Assembly: GCA_047974375.1 (NCBI GenBank)
Contig: JBKECF010000036.1
Span: 1 to 64,000 of the forward strand
From: JBKECF01 sp047974375
GTDB taxonomy: Bacteria; Bacillota; Clostridia; Lachnospirales; CAMZNU01
Reading direction: 5' to 3'
DNA: 64,000 nt
Shown one piece after another: positions 17,558 to 28,500 of the stretch. The first letter of the stretch is position 1; the number at the start of each line of letters is the position of its first letter. The position numbers were made by a program, and so were the translations under genes. The notes beneath the pieces were generated by a model. That model was not told the origin of the DNA. It worked only from the letters and a program-made list of their open reading frames with translations, and did no database searches.

Positions 17558-19270
17558 ATGAGAAATGAGTATCCAAGGCCAAATTTTCAAAGACAGGAAT
17601 GGCTTAATTTAAACGGTGAATGGGATTTTTCTTTCGATAATAAAGAATATAGAAAAATAAATGTACCCTTTTGCTATGAATCAATTTTAAGTGGAATAGG
17701 TATAGTTGAGCCTCATAACTATGTTTATTACAAGAAAAGTATTACTATACCAAGTTATTGGGGTAGTAAAAATATAAAGCTGAATTTTGGGGCTGTAGAT
17801 TATTTTTGTAAAGTGTATGTAAATAGTAAATTTGTAGGTAGTCATGAAGGTGGAAGCTGTGGTTTTTCTTTTGATATAACAAAGGAATTAAATTATATCA
17901 ACGATGAAATATATTTAGAGGTTTTTGACCCTTGCGACGATGAGTCTATTCCTAGAGGCAAACAAAGTTGGCTTAAAGATTCCCATGCTATTTGGTATAC
18001 AAGGACGACAGGTATATGGCAAACAGTTTGGTTAGAACCTGTAAATGAAAAAAGTATAGCAAGTGTAAAATTTACGCCAGATATTGACAAGGGAATGGTT
18101 GAAGTGGATTTAGTTTCAACTTGTATTGAAGATGTTGCATTTACATTTACTTTTAAAAATGAGGAAATCTTTAAGTTTACTCGTCCTGTGAAGCAGGGGC
18201 ATAATATTTTTTCTATAGATATTTTTGAAAATAAAATATTTAGATCGGCATATCATAATGATGGTTGGTGCTGGACGCCGAACAACCCGAATTTATTTTA
18301 TGTAAATATAGATTTAAATGGATTTGATGAGGTTAACTCCTATTTTGGCATGAGAAAAATTGAAACGAAGCAAGGCAGAGTGTATTTAAATAATAGACCT
18401 TTTTATCAAAAATTAATTTTGGACCAAGGTTATTGGAGTGATGGCATAATGACAGCTCCTAGCGACGATGCACTAAAAGCAGATATAGAACTTGCAAAAG
18501 AAATGGGTTTTAATGGATGTAGAAAGCATCAAAAAACGGAAGATCCAAGGTTTTTATATTGGGCTGATAAATTAGGTTATGTAATATGGAGCGAGGTAGC
18601 AAGTCATCCTCAATTTAACAATGAGGCCATGGATAGAATGAAAAATGAATGGGTGGAAATGGTTAATAGAGATTACAATAGCCCTTCTATTGTTGCCTAT
18701 GTGCCTATAAATGAAAGTTGGGGCGTGCCAAATATAGCCTTCGATAAAAGGCAACAGTCCTATGCACTTTCTTTATATTATATGCTTAAGGCAATGGATA
18801 CCACACGTTTAGTTATTTCCAACGATGGGTGGGAACTAACGAAAAGTGATGTATGTGCCTTTCATTCCTATGAGCATGGGGATGAAAGCAACCAGTATAA
18901 AAAAGATAAATTCCAGAAAAAGCTAATAGACCTAGATTATTTTTTAAGTAACCCATCAGGGAGAGATGTATATGCTGATGGCTACAAGTATGAAGGAGAG
19001 CCAATTTTACTTACAGAGTTCGGCGGAATGTCCATTGTTGAGGAAAACTCCAATAAGGCTTGGGGCTATACTGCGTCTAATAGTACAGAAGATTTTTTAA
19101 TAACCTATAAACGAATATTAGAAACCATTTATAAATCCCCTTTTATTTTTGGCTATTGCTATACCCAACTTACAGATGTTGAACAGGAGGCCAATGGATT
19201 ACTAACAGCTGAAAGAAAATTTAAAGTGCCTGCTGAAAAAATAAAAGAAATAAATGATATAAATAACTAA
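17558..19270 (+). CDS. Glycoside hydrolase family 2 enzyme
   Basis: 570 residues, with no signal peptide, so cytoplasmic. Domain order: N-terminal jelly-roll (about 1-165; WLNLNGEWDFSFD, VDYFCKVYVN, HEGGSCGFSFD), a beta-sandwich to about 270, and a TIM barrel. The acid/base Glu lies in VPINESWG (about 386) and the nucleophile Glu in LLTEFGG (about 486), both present. It is shorter than E. coli beta-galactosidase and close in size to beta-glucuronidase or compact GH2 enzymes; the exact sugar is not clear. Start follows GTAGGGAGG. It is divergent from the ArsR-type regulator and ends before a strong terminator, so it is a single-gene unit. Confidence 0.88.
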   Translation: MRNEYPRPNFQRQEWLNLNGEWDFSFDNKEYRKINVPFCYESILSGIGIVEPHNYVYYKKSITIPSYWGSKNIKLNFGAVDYFCKVYVNSKFVGSHEGGSCGFSFDITKELNYINDEIYLEVFDPCDDESIPRGKQSWLKDSHAIWYTRTTGIWQTVWLEPVNEKSIASVKFTPDIDKGMVEVDLVSTCIEDVAFTFTFKNEEIFKFTRPVKQGHNIFSIDIFENKIFRSAYHNDGWCWTPNNPNLFYVNIDLNGFDEVNSYFGMRKIETKQGRVYLNNRPFYQKLILDQGYWSDGIMTAPSDDALKADIELAKEMGFNGCRKHQKTEDPRFLYWADKLGYVIWSEVASHPQFNNEAMDRMKNEWVEMVNRDYNSPSIVAYVPINESWGVPNIAFDKRQQSYALSLYYMLKAMDTTRLVISNDGWELTKSDVCAFHSYEHGDESNQYKKDKFQKKLIDLDYFLSNPSGRDVYADGYKYEGEPILLTEFGGMSIVEENSNKAWGYTASNSTEDFLITYKRILETIYKSPFIFGYCYTQLTDVEQEANGLLTAERKFKVPAEKIKEINDINN

Positions 19271-19418
19271 AACGGGGATGTATGGTAATAAAAAATATAC
19301 ACAAATTTTGCCATTGGCGACTTTGTACATAAAATTTGTTAAATTAGGTATAACAAAAAAACAAGTTGAAATTCTGTATAAAATTTACAATGTATTTATG
19401 TAAGAGTTATATTAGTAT

Positions 19419-19470
19419 AAATACACTACCTATAATTATTTTTGTGTTTTTGTCGGTAGTGTATTTTTTT
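19419..19470. terminator. Intrinsic terminator after the GH2 gene
   Basis: AATACACTACC (19420-19430) pairs with GGTAGTGTATT (19455-19465), followed by a T run to 19470. A short open frame overlapping this hairpin (19366-19596) has no ribosome site worth noting and is dismissed. The interval 19271-19592 holds nothing else I can support. Confidence 0.75.
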
Positions 19471-19592
19471 CGTTTATTAGTACGATTTAGCTGGATTTGT
19501 GAACGGATTTTTTTGCATTTATTTATGGTAGCTAGAAAAGTTTTTTCTTCCCATAACAAATGGTTTTATACTTTTTTTACGCTTGCTTTTTT

Positions 19593-20600
19593 TTAATAAT
19601 TCCTTGAGTTTTCTATAAATCCGATTTTCCTCTTTACTTTATTTAATGTTTTGTTTGCTGTGTATGAAGCTTTTTTAGCACCTAAGGCATAAATTTTTTC
19701 TAGTTCTTCCTTAGTTTCCATAAGGTCTAAAACTTTTTGGCGTATAGGTGATAGTTCATTTATTATGGCATTTGCAACGTCTTCTTTAAAGTCCTTGTAT
19801 GTTTTTTCTGCATAGTCTAGTACTATTTCATCGCTGGATTTATTTGTAAGGACACATAGTATATTTATTAAGTTTTTGATGCCAGCTTGTTCATCATTGT
19901 AGGCTACTTTTCCTACACTATCTGTTATGGCACGGCTCACTTTTCTTTTTATTTCTTCGGCTGTGTCCATTATTAAAATGTAGTCGTTATCATTATCGCT
20001 AGATTTTGACATTTTTTTAGTTGGGTTTTGCAAGCCCATAATTTTTGCACCAATCTTTGGGATAAAAGGTTCAGGTATGACAAAGGTAGGGCTATACTCA
20101 TTATTAAACCTTTGGGCTATATCCCTTGTTAATTCTACGTGTTGTTTTTGGTCTGCCCCAACAGGAACAGCATCAGTTTGGTATAATAAAATATCTGACG
20201 CCATAAGAACAGGATAATCATATAAACCAACAGGTATAGACTGATTACTTAGTTTAGATGATTTATCTTTAAATTGAGTCATTCTATTTAGTTCGCCCAT
20301 GTATGTGTAGCAATTTAGTAACCAAGCCAGCTCGGCGTGTTCCTTTACATGGGATTGTATAAAGAGTGTACATTTTTCTGGATTTATACCAGAGGCAACG
20401 TAAATTGATAATATTTCCAAAGTTCTTTTTCTTAATTCTTTGGGAGCTTGCTTAAGTGTAATGGCGTGTAAATCGACTATAGAAAAGTAGCAGTCGAACT
20501 CATCTTGCAATGCCACCCAATTTTTTATAGCACCTATGTAATTGCCTAAGGTTAAGTCGCCAGATGGTTGTATACCACTAAAAATTACTTTTTTATTCAT
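19593..20600 (-). CDS. trpS: Tryptophanyl-tRNA synthetase
   Basis: 335 residues, standard length. Class I motifs are present: the HIGH-equivalent TLGNYIGA within SGIQPSGDL...(about 8-24) and KMSKS at about 196. It charges tRNA-Trp in the cytosol. It starts after GGAGGAAAT, 21 bases after the glf stop codon, so it is probably cotranscribed with glf; there is no room for a T-box leader between them. It ends against the terminator region shared with the GH2 gene. Confidence 0.96.
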   Translation of the reverse strand: MNKKVIFSGIQPSGDLTLGNYIGAIKNWVALQDEFDCYFSIVDLHAITLKQAPKELRKRTLEILSIYVASGINPEKCTLFIQSHVKEHAELAWLLNCYTYMGELNRMTQFKDKSSKLSNQSIPVGLYDYPVLMASDILLYQTDAVPVGADQKQHVELTRDIAQRFNNEYSPTFVIPEPFIPKIGAKIMGLQNPTKKMSKSSDNDNDYILIMDTAEEIKRKVSRAITDSVGKVAYNDEQAGIKNLINILCVLTNKSSDEIVLDYAEKTYKDFKEDVANAIINELSPIRQKVLDLMETKEELEKIYALGAKKASYTANKTLNKVKRKIGFIENSRNY

Positions 20601-20621
20601 ATTTCCTCCTTTGTTTTTATA

Positions 20622-21722
20622 TTATGCGTTTTTTAAAATATTTTTTGCCATTTTTAAAGTAACTTCTATTACCTTATCCATGTCGTAGTATTTATAATGC
20701 CCAAGTCTTCCACCGAAATAGACGTTTTTATTTTCTTTTAAACTATTGTATTTGTTAAATATTTCATTGTTTTTTTCGTTATTTATTGGGTAATAAGGTT
20801 CGTCATTTATTTGCCAAGCCTTTGGGTATTCTTTACTTATAACGGTTTTATTACTTTTACTATTTTCAAAAAATTTATGTTCTATAATTCGTGTAAAAGG
20901 TGTTTCGGCATCAGTGTAGTTAAATACGGCATTGCCCTGATAGTTATCTGTATCCAGTATTTCATGTTCAAATTTCAAACTTCTATAGGCTAACAAACCA
21001 AATTTATAATCATAAAATTTATCTATCATGCCAGTAAAAAAGATTTTGTCCGCAGAATTTAAAAGTTCAATTTTATTTTCATAAAAATCTGTATTTAGTC
21101 TAACTTCGGTACCGTGCAGCATCTTTTCGATTATTTCAGTATAGCCATTTTCTGGTATACCTTGGTACAGGTCATTGAAGTAATTGTTGTTGTATGTAAA
21201 TCGTACAGGTAGCCTTGTAATTATTTCAGCTGGTAATTCTATGCCTTTACAACCCCATTGTTTTTCCGTATATCCCTTTATCAATTTCTGATAAATTTCT
21301 GTTCCTACTAAAGAAATTGCTTTTTCCTCTAAATTTTTTGGATTGTTATTTATTTTCAATTCTTTTTGAATTTTTTTCTTTGCATCTTCCGGAGTAATAA
21401 CGCCCCACATTTTATTAAAGGTGTTCATGTTAAAAGGGAGGTTATAAAGCTCACCCTTAAAACATGCTATAGGTGAATTTATAAAATTATTGAAGGTAGA
21501 AAAATTATTTATATATTCCCAAATATATTTGTTATTAGTATGAAAAATATGAGCACCATACATATGTACATTTATATTTTCTATTTTTTCAGTATATAAA
21601 TTACCTGCAATAGTATTTCTTTTTTCTATTACTAAAGATTTTTTTCCTGCTTTTTTTGCCTCATTAGCAAAAACTGCTCCACTTAGGCCAGCTCCTACAA
21701 TAAGAAAATCGTACTTTTTCAT
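20622..21722 (-). CDS. glf: UDP-galactopyranose mutase
   Basis: 366 residues. The N-terminal FAD dinucleotide fold reads VGAGLSGAVFA (about 9-19), followed by the mutase signatures HMYGAHIFHTNN and EKQWG (about 152). Conserved arginines occur in LPVRFTYNNNYF and GRLGHYKYYDMD. It converts UDP-galactopyranose to UDP-galactofuranose for surface polysaccharide. Repeat copy C lies 14 bases upstream of the start; only AAAAAGGAAGAAAT separates them, so the repeat is in the 5' leader of the transcript. A GT2 gene lies just upstream, which fits a galactofuranose-containing glycan. Confidence 0.94.
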   Translation of the reverse strand: MKKYDFLIVGAGLSGAVFANEAKKAGKKSLVIEKRNTIAGNLYTEKIENINVHMYGAHIFHTNNKYIWEYINNFSTFNNFINSPIACFKGELYNLPFNMNTFNKMWGVITPEDAKKKIQKELKINNNPKNLEEKAISLVGTEIYQKLIKGYTEKQWGCKGIELPAEIITRLPVRFTYNNNYFNDLYQGIPENGYTEIIEKMLHGTEVRLNTDFYENKIELLNSADKIFFTGMIDKFYDYKFGLLAYRSLKFEHEILDTDNYQGNAVFNYTDAETPFTRIIEHKFFENSKSNKTVISKEYPKAWQINDEPYYPINNEKNNEIFNKYNSLKENKNVYFGGRLGHYKYYDMDKVIEVTLKMAKNILKNA

Positions 21723-21736
21723 ATTTCTTCCTTTTT

Positions 21737-21844
21737 ATCGGTAAGAATTAGACCCCAACATCAATGTATACATAGGTGGCGGGACTGTCTAATTCGACGG
21801 TCAGTGGGGGTGTAAGCCCCCACTGACGGTTAGGTCTATTGACT
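21737..21844 (+). repeat. Two-hairpin interspersed repeat, copy C (full length, compact)
   Basis: The clearest compact copy: left end ATCGGTAAGAATTAGACC, inner pair around TGTATACATAGGTGG, closing GTCTAATT, then ACGGTCAGTGGGGG paired with CCCCCACTGACGGT around tgtaag, and right end GGTCTATTGACT. It lies between the GT2 gene (ends 21848) and glf (starts 21722), so it is both 3' of GT2 and in the glf leader. Confidence 0.92.
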
Positions 21845-21847
21845 GTT

Positions 21848-22858
21848 TTAATTAAATCCCCATACTTTTCTATAAATCTTATATACTAGTTTTTTTAAAG
21901 TATTTAAAGAATTAGGCATATTTACAATTTTTCCTTGAATACTATATCGTAAACTTCTATAGACTTTTGGATCTGTAGTTTTAAAGTATTTCCATAATTC
22001 TTTTTTTTTCTTAAGTGCTTCCTTACTACCATCTAGTACTAATAAAATCGAAGAAACAGTAGTTATTACTTGTAAATATGATTTTGCGTACTTCTTAAGC
22101 TTTGGGGTGCAATCCTTCATAGCTCTATAGACGTCAAACATTTCCTTATTTACAAATATTTGTTGGTCTACTTTTTTTATCATGTTAGCTTCGTTTACTG
22201 ATTGGTCGTCACGACCTATAAAGTACCTATATAAATTTTCATCTATATAATATATAGTTTTTACATACTTTAGTGGTACGAACACATAAAGGTTATCTAC
22301 ATAAAATGTGTGTTTTGGCAATTGTAAATTTGCCTTCAACAGTATATCACGTTTGTAAATTACAGAATGCATTAAAAAAAACTGGTAGTGTCTTAGTTTA
22401 ATATCTTCCCATTTTAGGATTGTATTTGTTGGAACTGTACTTCTATAATTCATTATTCTTTTTTTCTTTTTGCTTGCTTTTTCGTAAACAAAATTGTTTA
22501 TAAACATATCTATATCCATGTTTTCATTGTGACATTTATGTAAAGTTTCTAAAATATTATCGTAGGCTTTTCTGTCAAACCAATCATCACTATCGCATAC
22601 TTTAAAGTATTTGCCTGTGGCAACTTTTAGGCCAGCACAAACGGCATCACCATGTCCACCATTTTCTTTTACAACATATTTAATTTTATTTGGATATTTT
22701 TCTAAATATTTTTTTGCAATTATATCTGTTTTATCTGTTGAACCGTCATTTACTATAATTATTTCTACACTGTCGTCATCGTGTAGTAGGGTATTTATAC
22801 ATTTGTTTAAATATTTTTCAGAATTAAAGCAAGGAACAACAACACTAATTAATTTCAT
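21848..22858 (-). CDS. Family 2 glycosyltransferase
   Basis: 336 residues. The GT-A fold opens with SVVVPCFNSEKYL, has INDGSTDKT (about 37-45), a DXD-type metal site CDSDDWFD (about 92-99) and GHGDAVCAGL. There are no membrane segments, so it is a cytosolic or peripheral enzyme. Such enzymes add sugars in capsule, teichoic or S-layer glycan assembly; donor and acceptor are not readable. It lies 71 bases after pglZ and before glf on the same strand. Its link is probably to glf rather than to the BREX genes, but it is included in the segment bracketed by repeat copies C and D. Confidence 0.88.
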   Translation of the reverse strand: MKLISVVVPCFNSEKYLNKCINTLLHDDDSVEIIIVNDGSTDKTDIIAKKYLEKYPNKIKYVVKENGGHGDAVCAGLKVATGKYFKVCDSDDWFDRKAYDNILETLHKCHNENMDIDMFINNFVYEKASKKKKRIMNYRSTVPTNTILKWEDIKLRHYQFFLMHSVIYKRDILLKANLQLPKHTFYVDNLYVFVPLKYVKTIYYIDENLYRYFIGRDDQSVNEANMIKKVDQQIFVNKEMFDVYRAMKDCTPKLKKYAKSYLQVITTVSSILLVLDGSKEALKKKKELWKYFKTTDPKVYRSLRYSIQGKIVNMPNSLNTLKKLVYKIYRKVWGFN

Positions 22859-22929
22859 TAAATTACTCCTTATTATTTTTGTACCAATGATACAGTAAAA
22901 CTGTGTATTATTGCAACTTTTTATATTTT

Positions 22930-25527
22930 TTAGAAGGTAATTTCGTAATCTTTATCTGTATCTAAAGGTATATCAATATTGTATTCAATTTCATGGGGAG
23001 TTTCTTTGCTATCCATATTATTAATTACAAGTTTATAGGTTTTTTCTTTTTTAAATGCCATAGCTTTTAAGTTAAATCTTACTTTATGTTGTCTTTCTTC
23101 ATTACGAATACTTTTAATGTCAGCAATTATTGTTTGAATATCACTGACAATATTTCCAAGTTCATCAGTAAAATATATGCTGTAGTTGCAACTTTGCATT
23201 TTTTCTCCAACTGGTTGTTTTTGTAAAAAATTTATGTTGAAAATAGTATTTGATATTAGTCTTGTCATTGTTACAACTTCCAGTTCAACAAATTCTACTT
23301 CTTTAAATTGTTTAGAGTTGCTTCTTAAATTTTTAAAAGTTATGACAGGAATTATCATTTCTTGTAGGCTTACACCTCCATAGACAAAATTTTCTCCACC
23401 AACAGATTTTTTTATCCATACAATGTCTTTAGGTGTATATCCTATATCAAGACCTTTAATTTCATTGTGTAAATCAATTTTTGTTAAGTAATCTGTATGA
23501 CTATTTTTAGAGGCTAAAAGGTAACGGCGACCTGACTCATAAACATCTCCATTTATGCTTGATTTGCTAATTTTATCTATTTCAGCAAGACTTTCATGAG
23601 TGAATAAAAAGCCGTGGTCTGAAGTAATGAATATATTTGTTCCATTCATATCATTAACAATAAATTTGACTGTATTAACAAGTTCTACTATTGCATCTTC
23701 ACATGCATCAAAAACTTTATGTTCTGTTGTTGCCTTGTCGCCGATGGCAGAAATAGTATCGTGGTATATATATATAACTTCCATACCTGTAGTTAAGTTT
23801 CTTCGTTCTTGGGATTTCATATTATACAGGTCCAAATATCTTAACACCATGGAGTTTTTATTAGCATTTTTTAGAACTAATTCCCTTTTATCTTTGCTTT
23901 TTGTGCTATTACCGTCTACAAGTACACTGAAGTCGGTATTATCTACTGATATTTCTTTATTAGGTAATAGCGCAGCCATACCATAACTAGTAATTGATGG
24001 GAAAATAGATTGCATGGCATCTATATTTATTTTACCATTGGTTTTAATATTTAGCTGATCCTTTAATTGGACAGCAACTTCATATCTTAGGGCATCCGAT
24101 ATAATTACAAATATCTTGCTATTTTTTACATCATTACTCCTTAGGTATTTGGAGTAGAAGGAGCGTTGCTTCGGAATTTCTGAAATATAGCCAAGGTTAT
24201 TTAGGTCATGTTCTATTGAAGTTAGCCAACATTTATTTATATCACTTAAATAAATATTCTTGTAAAGTTTATTAACAAAAACTGTTGATTCCTGCAATAT
24301 AGACTTCAATTGGTCTGAATCGCTATTTAGAGCATTACTATAAGCTAAATAGAATTTACGGTAGTATGTATCCATTTTATATCCTGAAGTCCTATAGAAT
24401 TTTAAAACTTTTTCAGGTTCAACTATATGATATCCACCTATATTTTTTAAGTAAAATTCCTGCATTTTGGCAACATTGTATATGCAATCGTAATAATTTT
24501 CTGTAAGATAAATCCAGGATGAGGTACGACGCTTAGTATTGGTGTCAAAGATTAACTGGACCTTTACAATGTCGTTTTTAATTTCCTCGAGAAACTTTTT
24601 AATAATTATTTCGTTTATACAAGGAAAAACATCTATATCATTTAAGGTAATTATTTCGAATTTATGGAATAAATTTACCAAATTACATCTTTCTTCAACT
24701 TCTCTAGCTATAATCAACAGATCTTCAGGGTTATTACCATTTATCCAGCCATTTATTAAGCTATAGCAATACACTTGTTTAGTTTCGCAAATATACTCTT
24801 CAAGACATTTTAAGTCAGTAGTACTTATATTTTGGGAAAGAGCAGTTAAAAATAAATGGTTTGCAAAATTATTTAAGGTTTTATCTGCTTTATGAATGTA
24901 TCCAGTTTCTTCTCTTACTATAGACCAAAAAGCATTTATATTTCCAAATTTTGTTATATTAATTAAGGCACTGTTCGTTTCTGAATCTGTACCGTTTTTA
25001 AGGATTGCTTTTATTATTTCATGTAAACTTCCAATTTTTAAACCACATAAAACAGACGTAATATCAATAACTAGTGGAAGAGGGTTGCTATAGGTTTTTC
25101 CCATAGCCTTAAGGGCTGATATTCGATCCTTATTTTCGAAAAAACTCCTAAATCCTTTAACAGCCTTTCGCAAACTTGGAGTGTTTTTAATATTAAGCTC
25201 GTTCATTTTTAAGGAAAAGTAATCAGCGTAAAAAACTTCGCTATAGAGCTGTATATCTAGTAACCAATTAGATTCTTCATTTTCATATTTAATATTATTG
25301 TAAATTAAGTAGTTGTTATTTAAGTCATCTAGCGTTAGAAGTTTTTTTATTTCAAAATTATTAGTGTCTGTAAGCTTTATAATTTTTACATTTTCAATAA
25401 ATAATTCGTCTATATTGTTGAATTCTTTTTCCTCGTCTTGCCAAAAAATAATTCTTCTTTTATAAAAATCTTCTAGAGGGTTATTAAACCTTTCTATAAG
25501 ATTTTTTTTAATTATATCTAATGACAT
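22930..25527 (-). CDS. pglZ: BREX phosphatase-like protein PglZ (type A)
   Basis: 865 residues. An N-terminal region opens with FYKRRIIFWQDEEKEF, a standard start for BREX type 1 PglZ. The alkaline-phosphatase-fold core has IFVIISDALRYE (about 470-481), and ITSDHGFLFTHE (about 636-647), both with the metal-binding Asp/His. In BREX, PglZ is essential for phage restriction and for DNA modification together with the methyltransferase PglX. Here the upstream neighbour is brxC, 28 bases away, exactly where pglX should be. The start follows AAGGAGATAAT. The frame is full length with no sign of decay. Confidence 0.92.
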   Translation of the reverse strand: MSLDIIKKNLIERFNNPLEDFYKRRIIFWQDEEKEFNNIDELFIENVKIIKLTDTNNFEIKKLLTLDDLNNNYLIYNNIKYENEESNWLLDIQLYSEVFYADYFSLKMNELNIKNTPSLRKAVKGFRSFFENKDRISALKAMGKTYSNPLPLVIDITSVLCGLKIGSLHEIIKAILKNGTDSETNSALINITKFGNINAFWSIVREETGYIHKADKTLNNFANHLFLTALSQNISTTDLKCLEEYICETKQVYCYSLINGWINGNNPEDLLIIAREVEERCNLVNLFHKFEIITLNDIDVFPCINEIIIKKFLEEIKNDIVKVQLIFDTNTKRRTSSWIYLTENYYDCIYNVAKMQEFYLKNIGGYHIVEPEKVLKFYRTSGYKMDTYYRKFYLAYSNALNSDSDQLKSILQESTVFVNKLYKNIYLSDINKCWLTSIEHDLNNLGYISEIPKQRSFYSKYLRSNDVKNSKIFVIISDALRYEVAVQLKDQLNIKTNGKINIDAMQSIFPSITSYGMAALLPNKEISVDNTDFSVLVDGNSTKSKDKRELVLKNANKNSMVLRYLDLYNMKSQERRNLTTGMEVIYIYHDTISAIGDKATTEHKVFDACEDAIVELVNTVKFIVNDMNGTNIFITSDHGFLFTHESLAEIDKISKSSINGDVYESGRRYLLASKNSHTDYLTKIDLHNEIKGLDIGYTPKDIVWIKKSVGGENFVYGGVSLQEMIIPVITFKNLRSNSKQFKEVEFVELEVVTMTRLISNTIFNINFLQKQPVGEKMQSCNYSIYFTDELGNIVSDIQTIIADIKSIRNEERQHKVRFNLKAMAFKKEKTYKLVINNMDSKETPHEIEYNIDIPLDTDKDYEITF

Positions 25528-25555
25528 ATTATCTCCTTACTTTTATGGGCATTGA

Positions 25556-28500
25556 CTAGCTAATTTGAATTACATCGTTATCTTTCAATTTGTTATAAAG
25601 ATTTTTTCGTATTCCCTCTACATAGCTATCTATATCTTCTTTTGTATTTAAACGAGTAGCATTTAATAAATCGTAACGGCGAATAATTGTGTTTTTTATC
25701 ACTTTAGTAGGTGTTTGAGTAGGTGTAGAAGGTTTAATTTCTCTAGCTGAGATTTCTTTTAATGTTTTTTCTAAGTCTAAGGAAATAGCATCTTTTAAAT
25801 TCATTAGCTGTATAATAAAGGCGTCTAAAAATGTTAAACTGGTAGTATCATTTATATCCGTTTTTTTTGCACTAAACTTATTGTCTGCCTTTGTTAGAGC
25901 ATCTTTAAGTTTAGGGTTATCATCTACTAATGTATGAATATCGCTCATGCATTGGGTGAGTATACCAGTTACTTCTGTTTTTTTTGTTTCAAGTAAAGCA
26001 TCGTAAAATTTATTTGCCTTTACCATTAGCTCTGGCAAGTTTTTTATACTTTTATAGGGTTTTACTTCTCTTATTATTTCTATAATTTCTTTTAATGTAT
26101 TTTGTATTTCCTCATGGCTTGCAAAATAATTTCTTTCTTTTTCTAATGTTTCGTAAGTTTTTCTACTCTTATCAAAAATATCTCTTTGGTTGCGGAAAAA
26201 AGTTTCAACATCTTCCATGTCTTCTTTAGCGTCTAATAAATCATCTTGTTTTTTTACTATATTATTAAATAAAGCTGTGTTATCATTTTTTTTGGAGAGA
26301 ATATTATTTATTAAATTCCGTGTTGATACAACTAAATCTTTATCAGGGTAGTTGTAATTGTTATAATTTTGTAATAAAACATTAATTTTATCTAGCTTTT
26401 GCCTAAATATATCAATAGTAAGCTCGGATAATTTAATTTCTTCTGCAGGTATACTCATATTGCCTAAATATTCTCTGTAAAATTTTGTAATATCTCTTAT
26501 AAGTTTTTCGTCAACAGGAATAATGCGTATAACTTTAACGCTATCTATTTCCGATCTTTTCCTTAGGTAATCCACAAGTTTTCTGTCATCGATACTTACT
26601 TTAGCACCACCATAACGAACTTCAACTTTTTGCTGCAAGATTAATTTAGCTACAATTCCAGCAATTTCTCTTTCGCCCCAACCATAAGGTATACTTTGAA
26701 ATCTACTTTGCACCTCGCCCATGGAAACCGGCATTTTAAGTTGGTTTTGCAATTCTAGCCATTGACTAACTTCTTCTATAGCTTCTTCGTTTTCTACACC
26801 TGTTCCGCTAATGGCTGTATTTTTGTTAGATGATCTATTTATTATTTCGAGTATTTGGCTATCGCTTTCGTAATATGTATTAACCATGGAAAGTTTTGTA
26901 TAAACACTTTCTATTAAAGTTTTAAGAGCTTTATCGAGGACGTCCTTAGGTTTGTTTGAGGTGTTTTTTGCTTTTTCACCATTTATATATATTTTTGAAT
27001 CTATTATTGACTTTTCTATATATTCTTTGGCTATGTTTTTAAGGGCTACACTTTGTTTTTGATAACCATCAACTATTTTTCTTTCATTTTCTGGCAGCTG
27101 GGACATACTTCTTTGTTTTATGAATTTTAGAATTTGCATTGCTTTTCTTAATTCATCATAGTAAAAAGTATCTTCCGATAGCACTACAATTGCTTCATTG
27201 TTTACATCAGATGTAAATATAAGTTGATTTTCATCAGTGCCTTGTAAATCACCTGTAGCTGTTACAATTCTTAGCCTAACTCCGTTTGTAGACTTGCCTC
27301 TTATGGTGCTATCTATGTACTTGTCATATATGAAGTCGTATTTATTGTATTTGCATTTATCATATGGGTAAATTTCTCCGTAAATTGTTTCGGAAATACT
27401 ATTTCTTATATCTGATTCGCTTACTTCTGTTTGAGCAATATCTCTTGCGACTTTTTGTTCATCATCTGTTAAAAAACTATATTTATCGCCATTTCTGGCA
27501 ACATAATTTGAACGGATTAATCTTTCTAAGGATAGTTTTATTTCTTCACGAATTATAATTTTGTCGGCATCAATATTTGTTATCATTAGTATTGCTATAT
27601 TGTCAATATTTGATGGAATATCGTCTATATATCTTATTAAATATAAAAGCTTAAGTATGTTAATATCAAGTTTTTCGATTCCGTCACCACTATTTGTAGT
27701 CTTTTCGCATCGGTCTATAACTCGCCTAACAGTTGTATCTAGGGAGTTGCTCACTGTATCATAAAAATAATAAAAAGGCACAAGAGTGTTTTCATCCATT
27801 TCTTTTATTTTTAATGTAGCAATTTGGTAACATTCTAAAAGCGAACGTTCGCCGCTGGATTGGTGTTTGCTGGCAATGCCATAAGTTCTTATGGCATCAA
27901 AAACCTTCTGTATTATAATAAATTGATAGGGTATAAAGGGGTATGTTGTAGTATATTCCTCCGAGTCTTTAAAACCTTTTATATTAAGTGTGCAATTTCC
28001 ATCGAATGAAAATAAATTTTTAAGCACAGAATGTTCTTTTTTATATGCCATGGTTAGTAGGTCATTTGCGTCATCATTTTTTTTAAGTATACGTTTTTTT
28101 ATAACCTCGTCAGCTGAGGACGAAGTTAAACTAAGTTTAGTGTTAAAACGTCCCATTATTCCAGAGAAGTCCGTATTAGAATGGCTTGCAAAAGTATCAA
28201 TGGCTTCTTGGCTAGTAACTATTACCCATGATTTACCAGCACATATAGAACCTAGTTGCTCGACTATTGTTTGTAAATTTAGTTTCATGCTTATATTGGT
28301 ATTAATGTATTGGCCCACTTCGTCAATCATAAATAGTAGTCTAAAGTTATCTTCCTTTGTGTCTATGTATTCTTTAATATCTTGAACAAGAATTTCTACA
28401 CTTATATCTATAGTTTTTTCGGTATTTATCCAGTTGGTTGCTGAGCTTTCGCTTATTCCTAAAACCTGCACTAAAGTTTGAACTACTTCATCTTCAAAAA

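Noticed and set aside
19366..19596. 76-codon open frame after the GH2 gene
   Set aside because: It runs through a strong intrinsic terminator, has no ribosome site and a very biased, hydrophobic composition.
20601..20621. T-box leader for trpS
   Set aside because: Only 21 bases separate glf and trpS, too short for a T-box.
21848..22858. GT2 gene as a new BREX component
   Set aside because: It is a standard family 2 glycosyltransferase next to glf; position beside pglZ alone is weak evidence.
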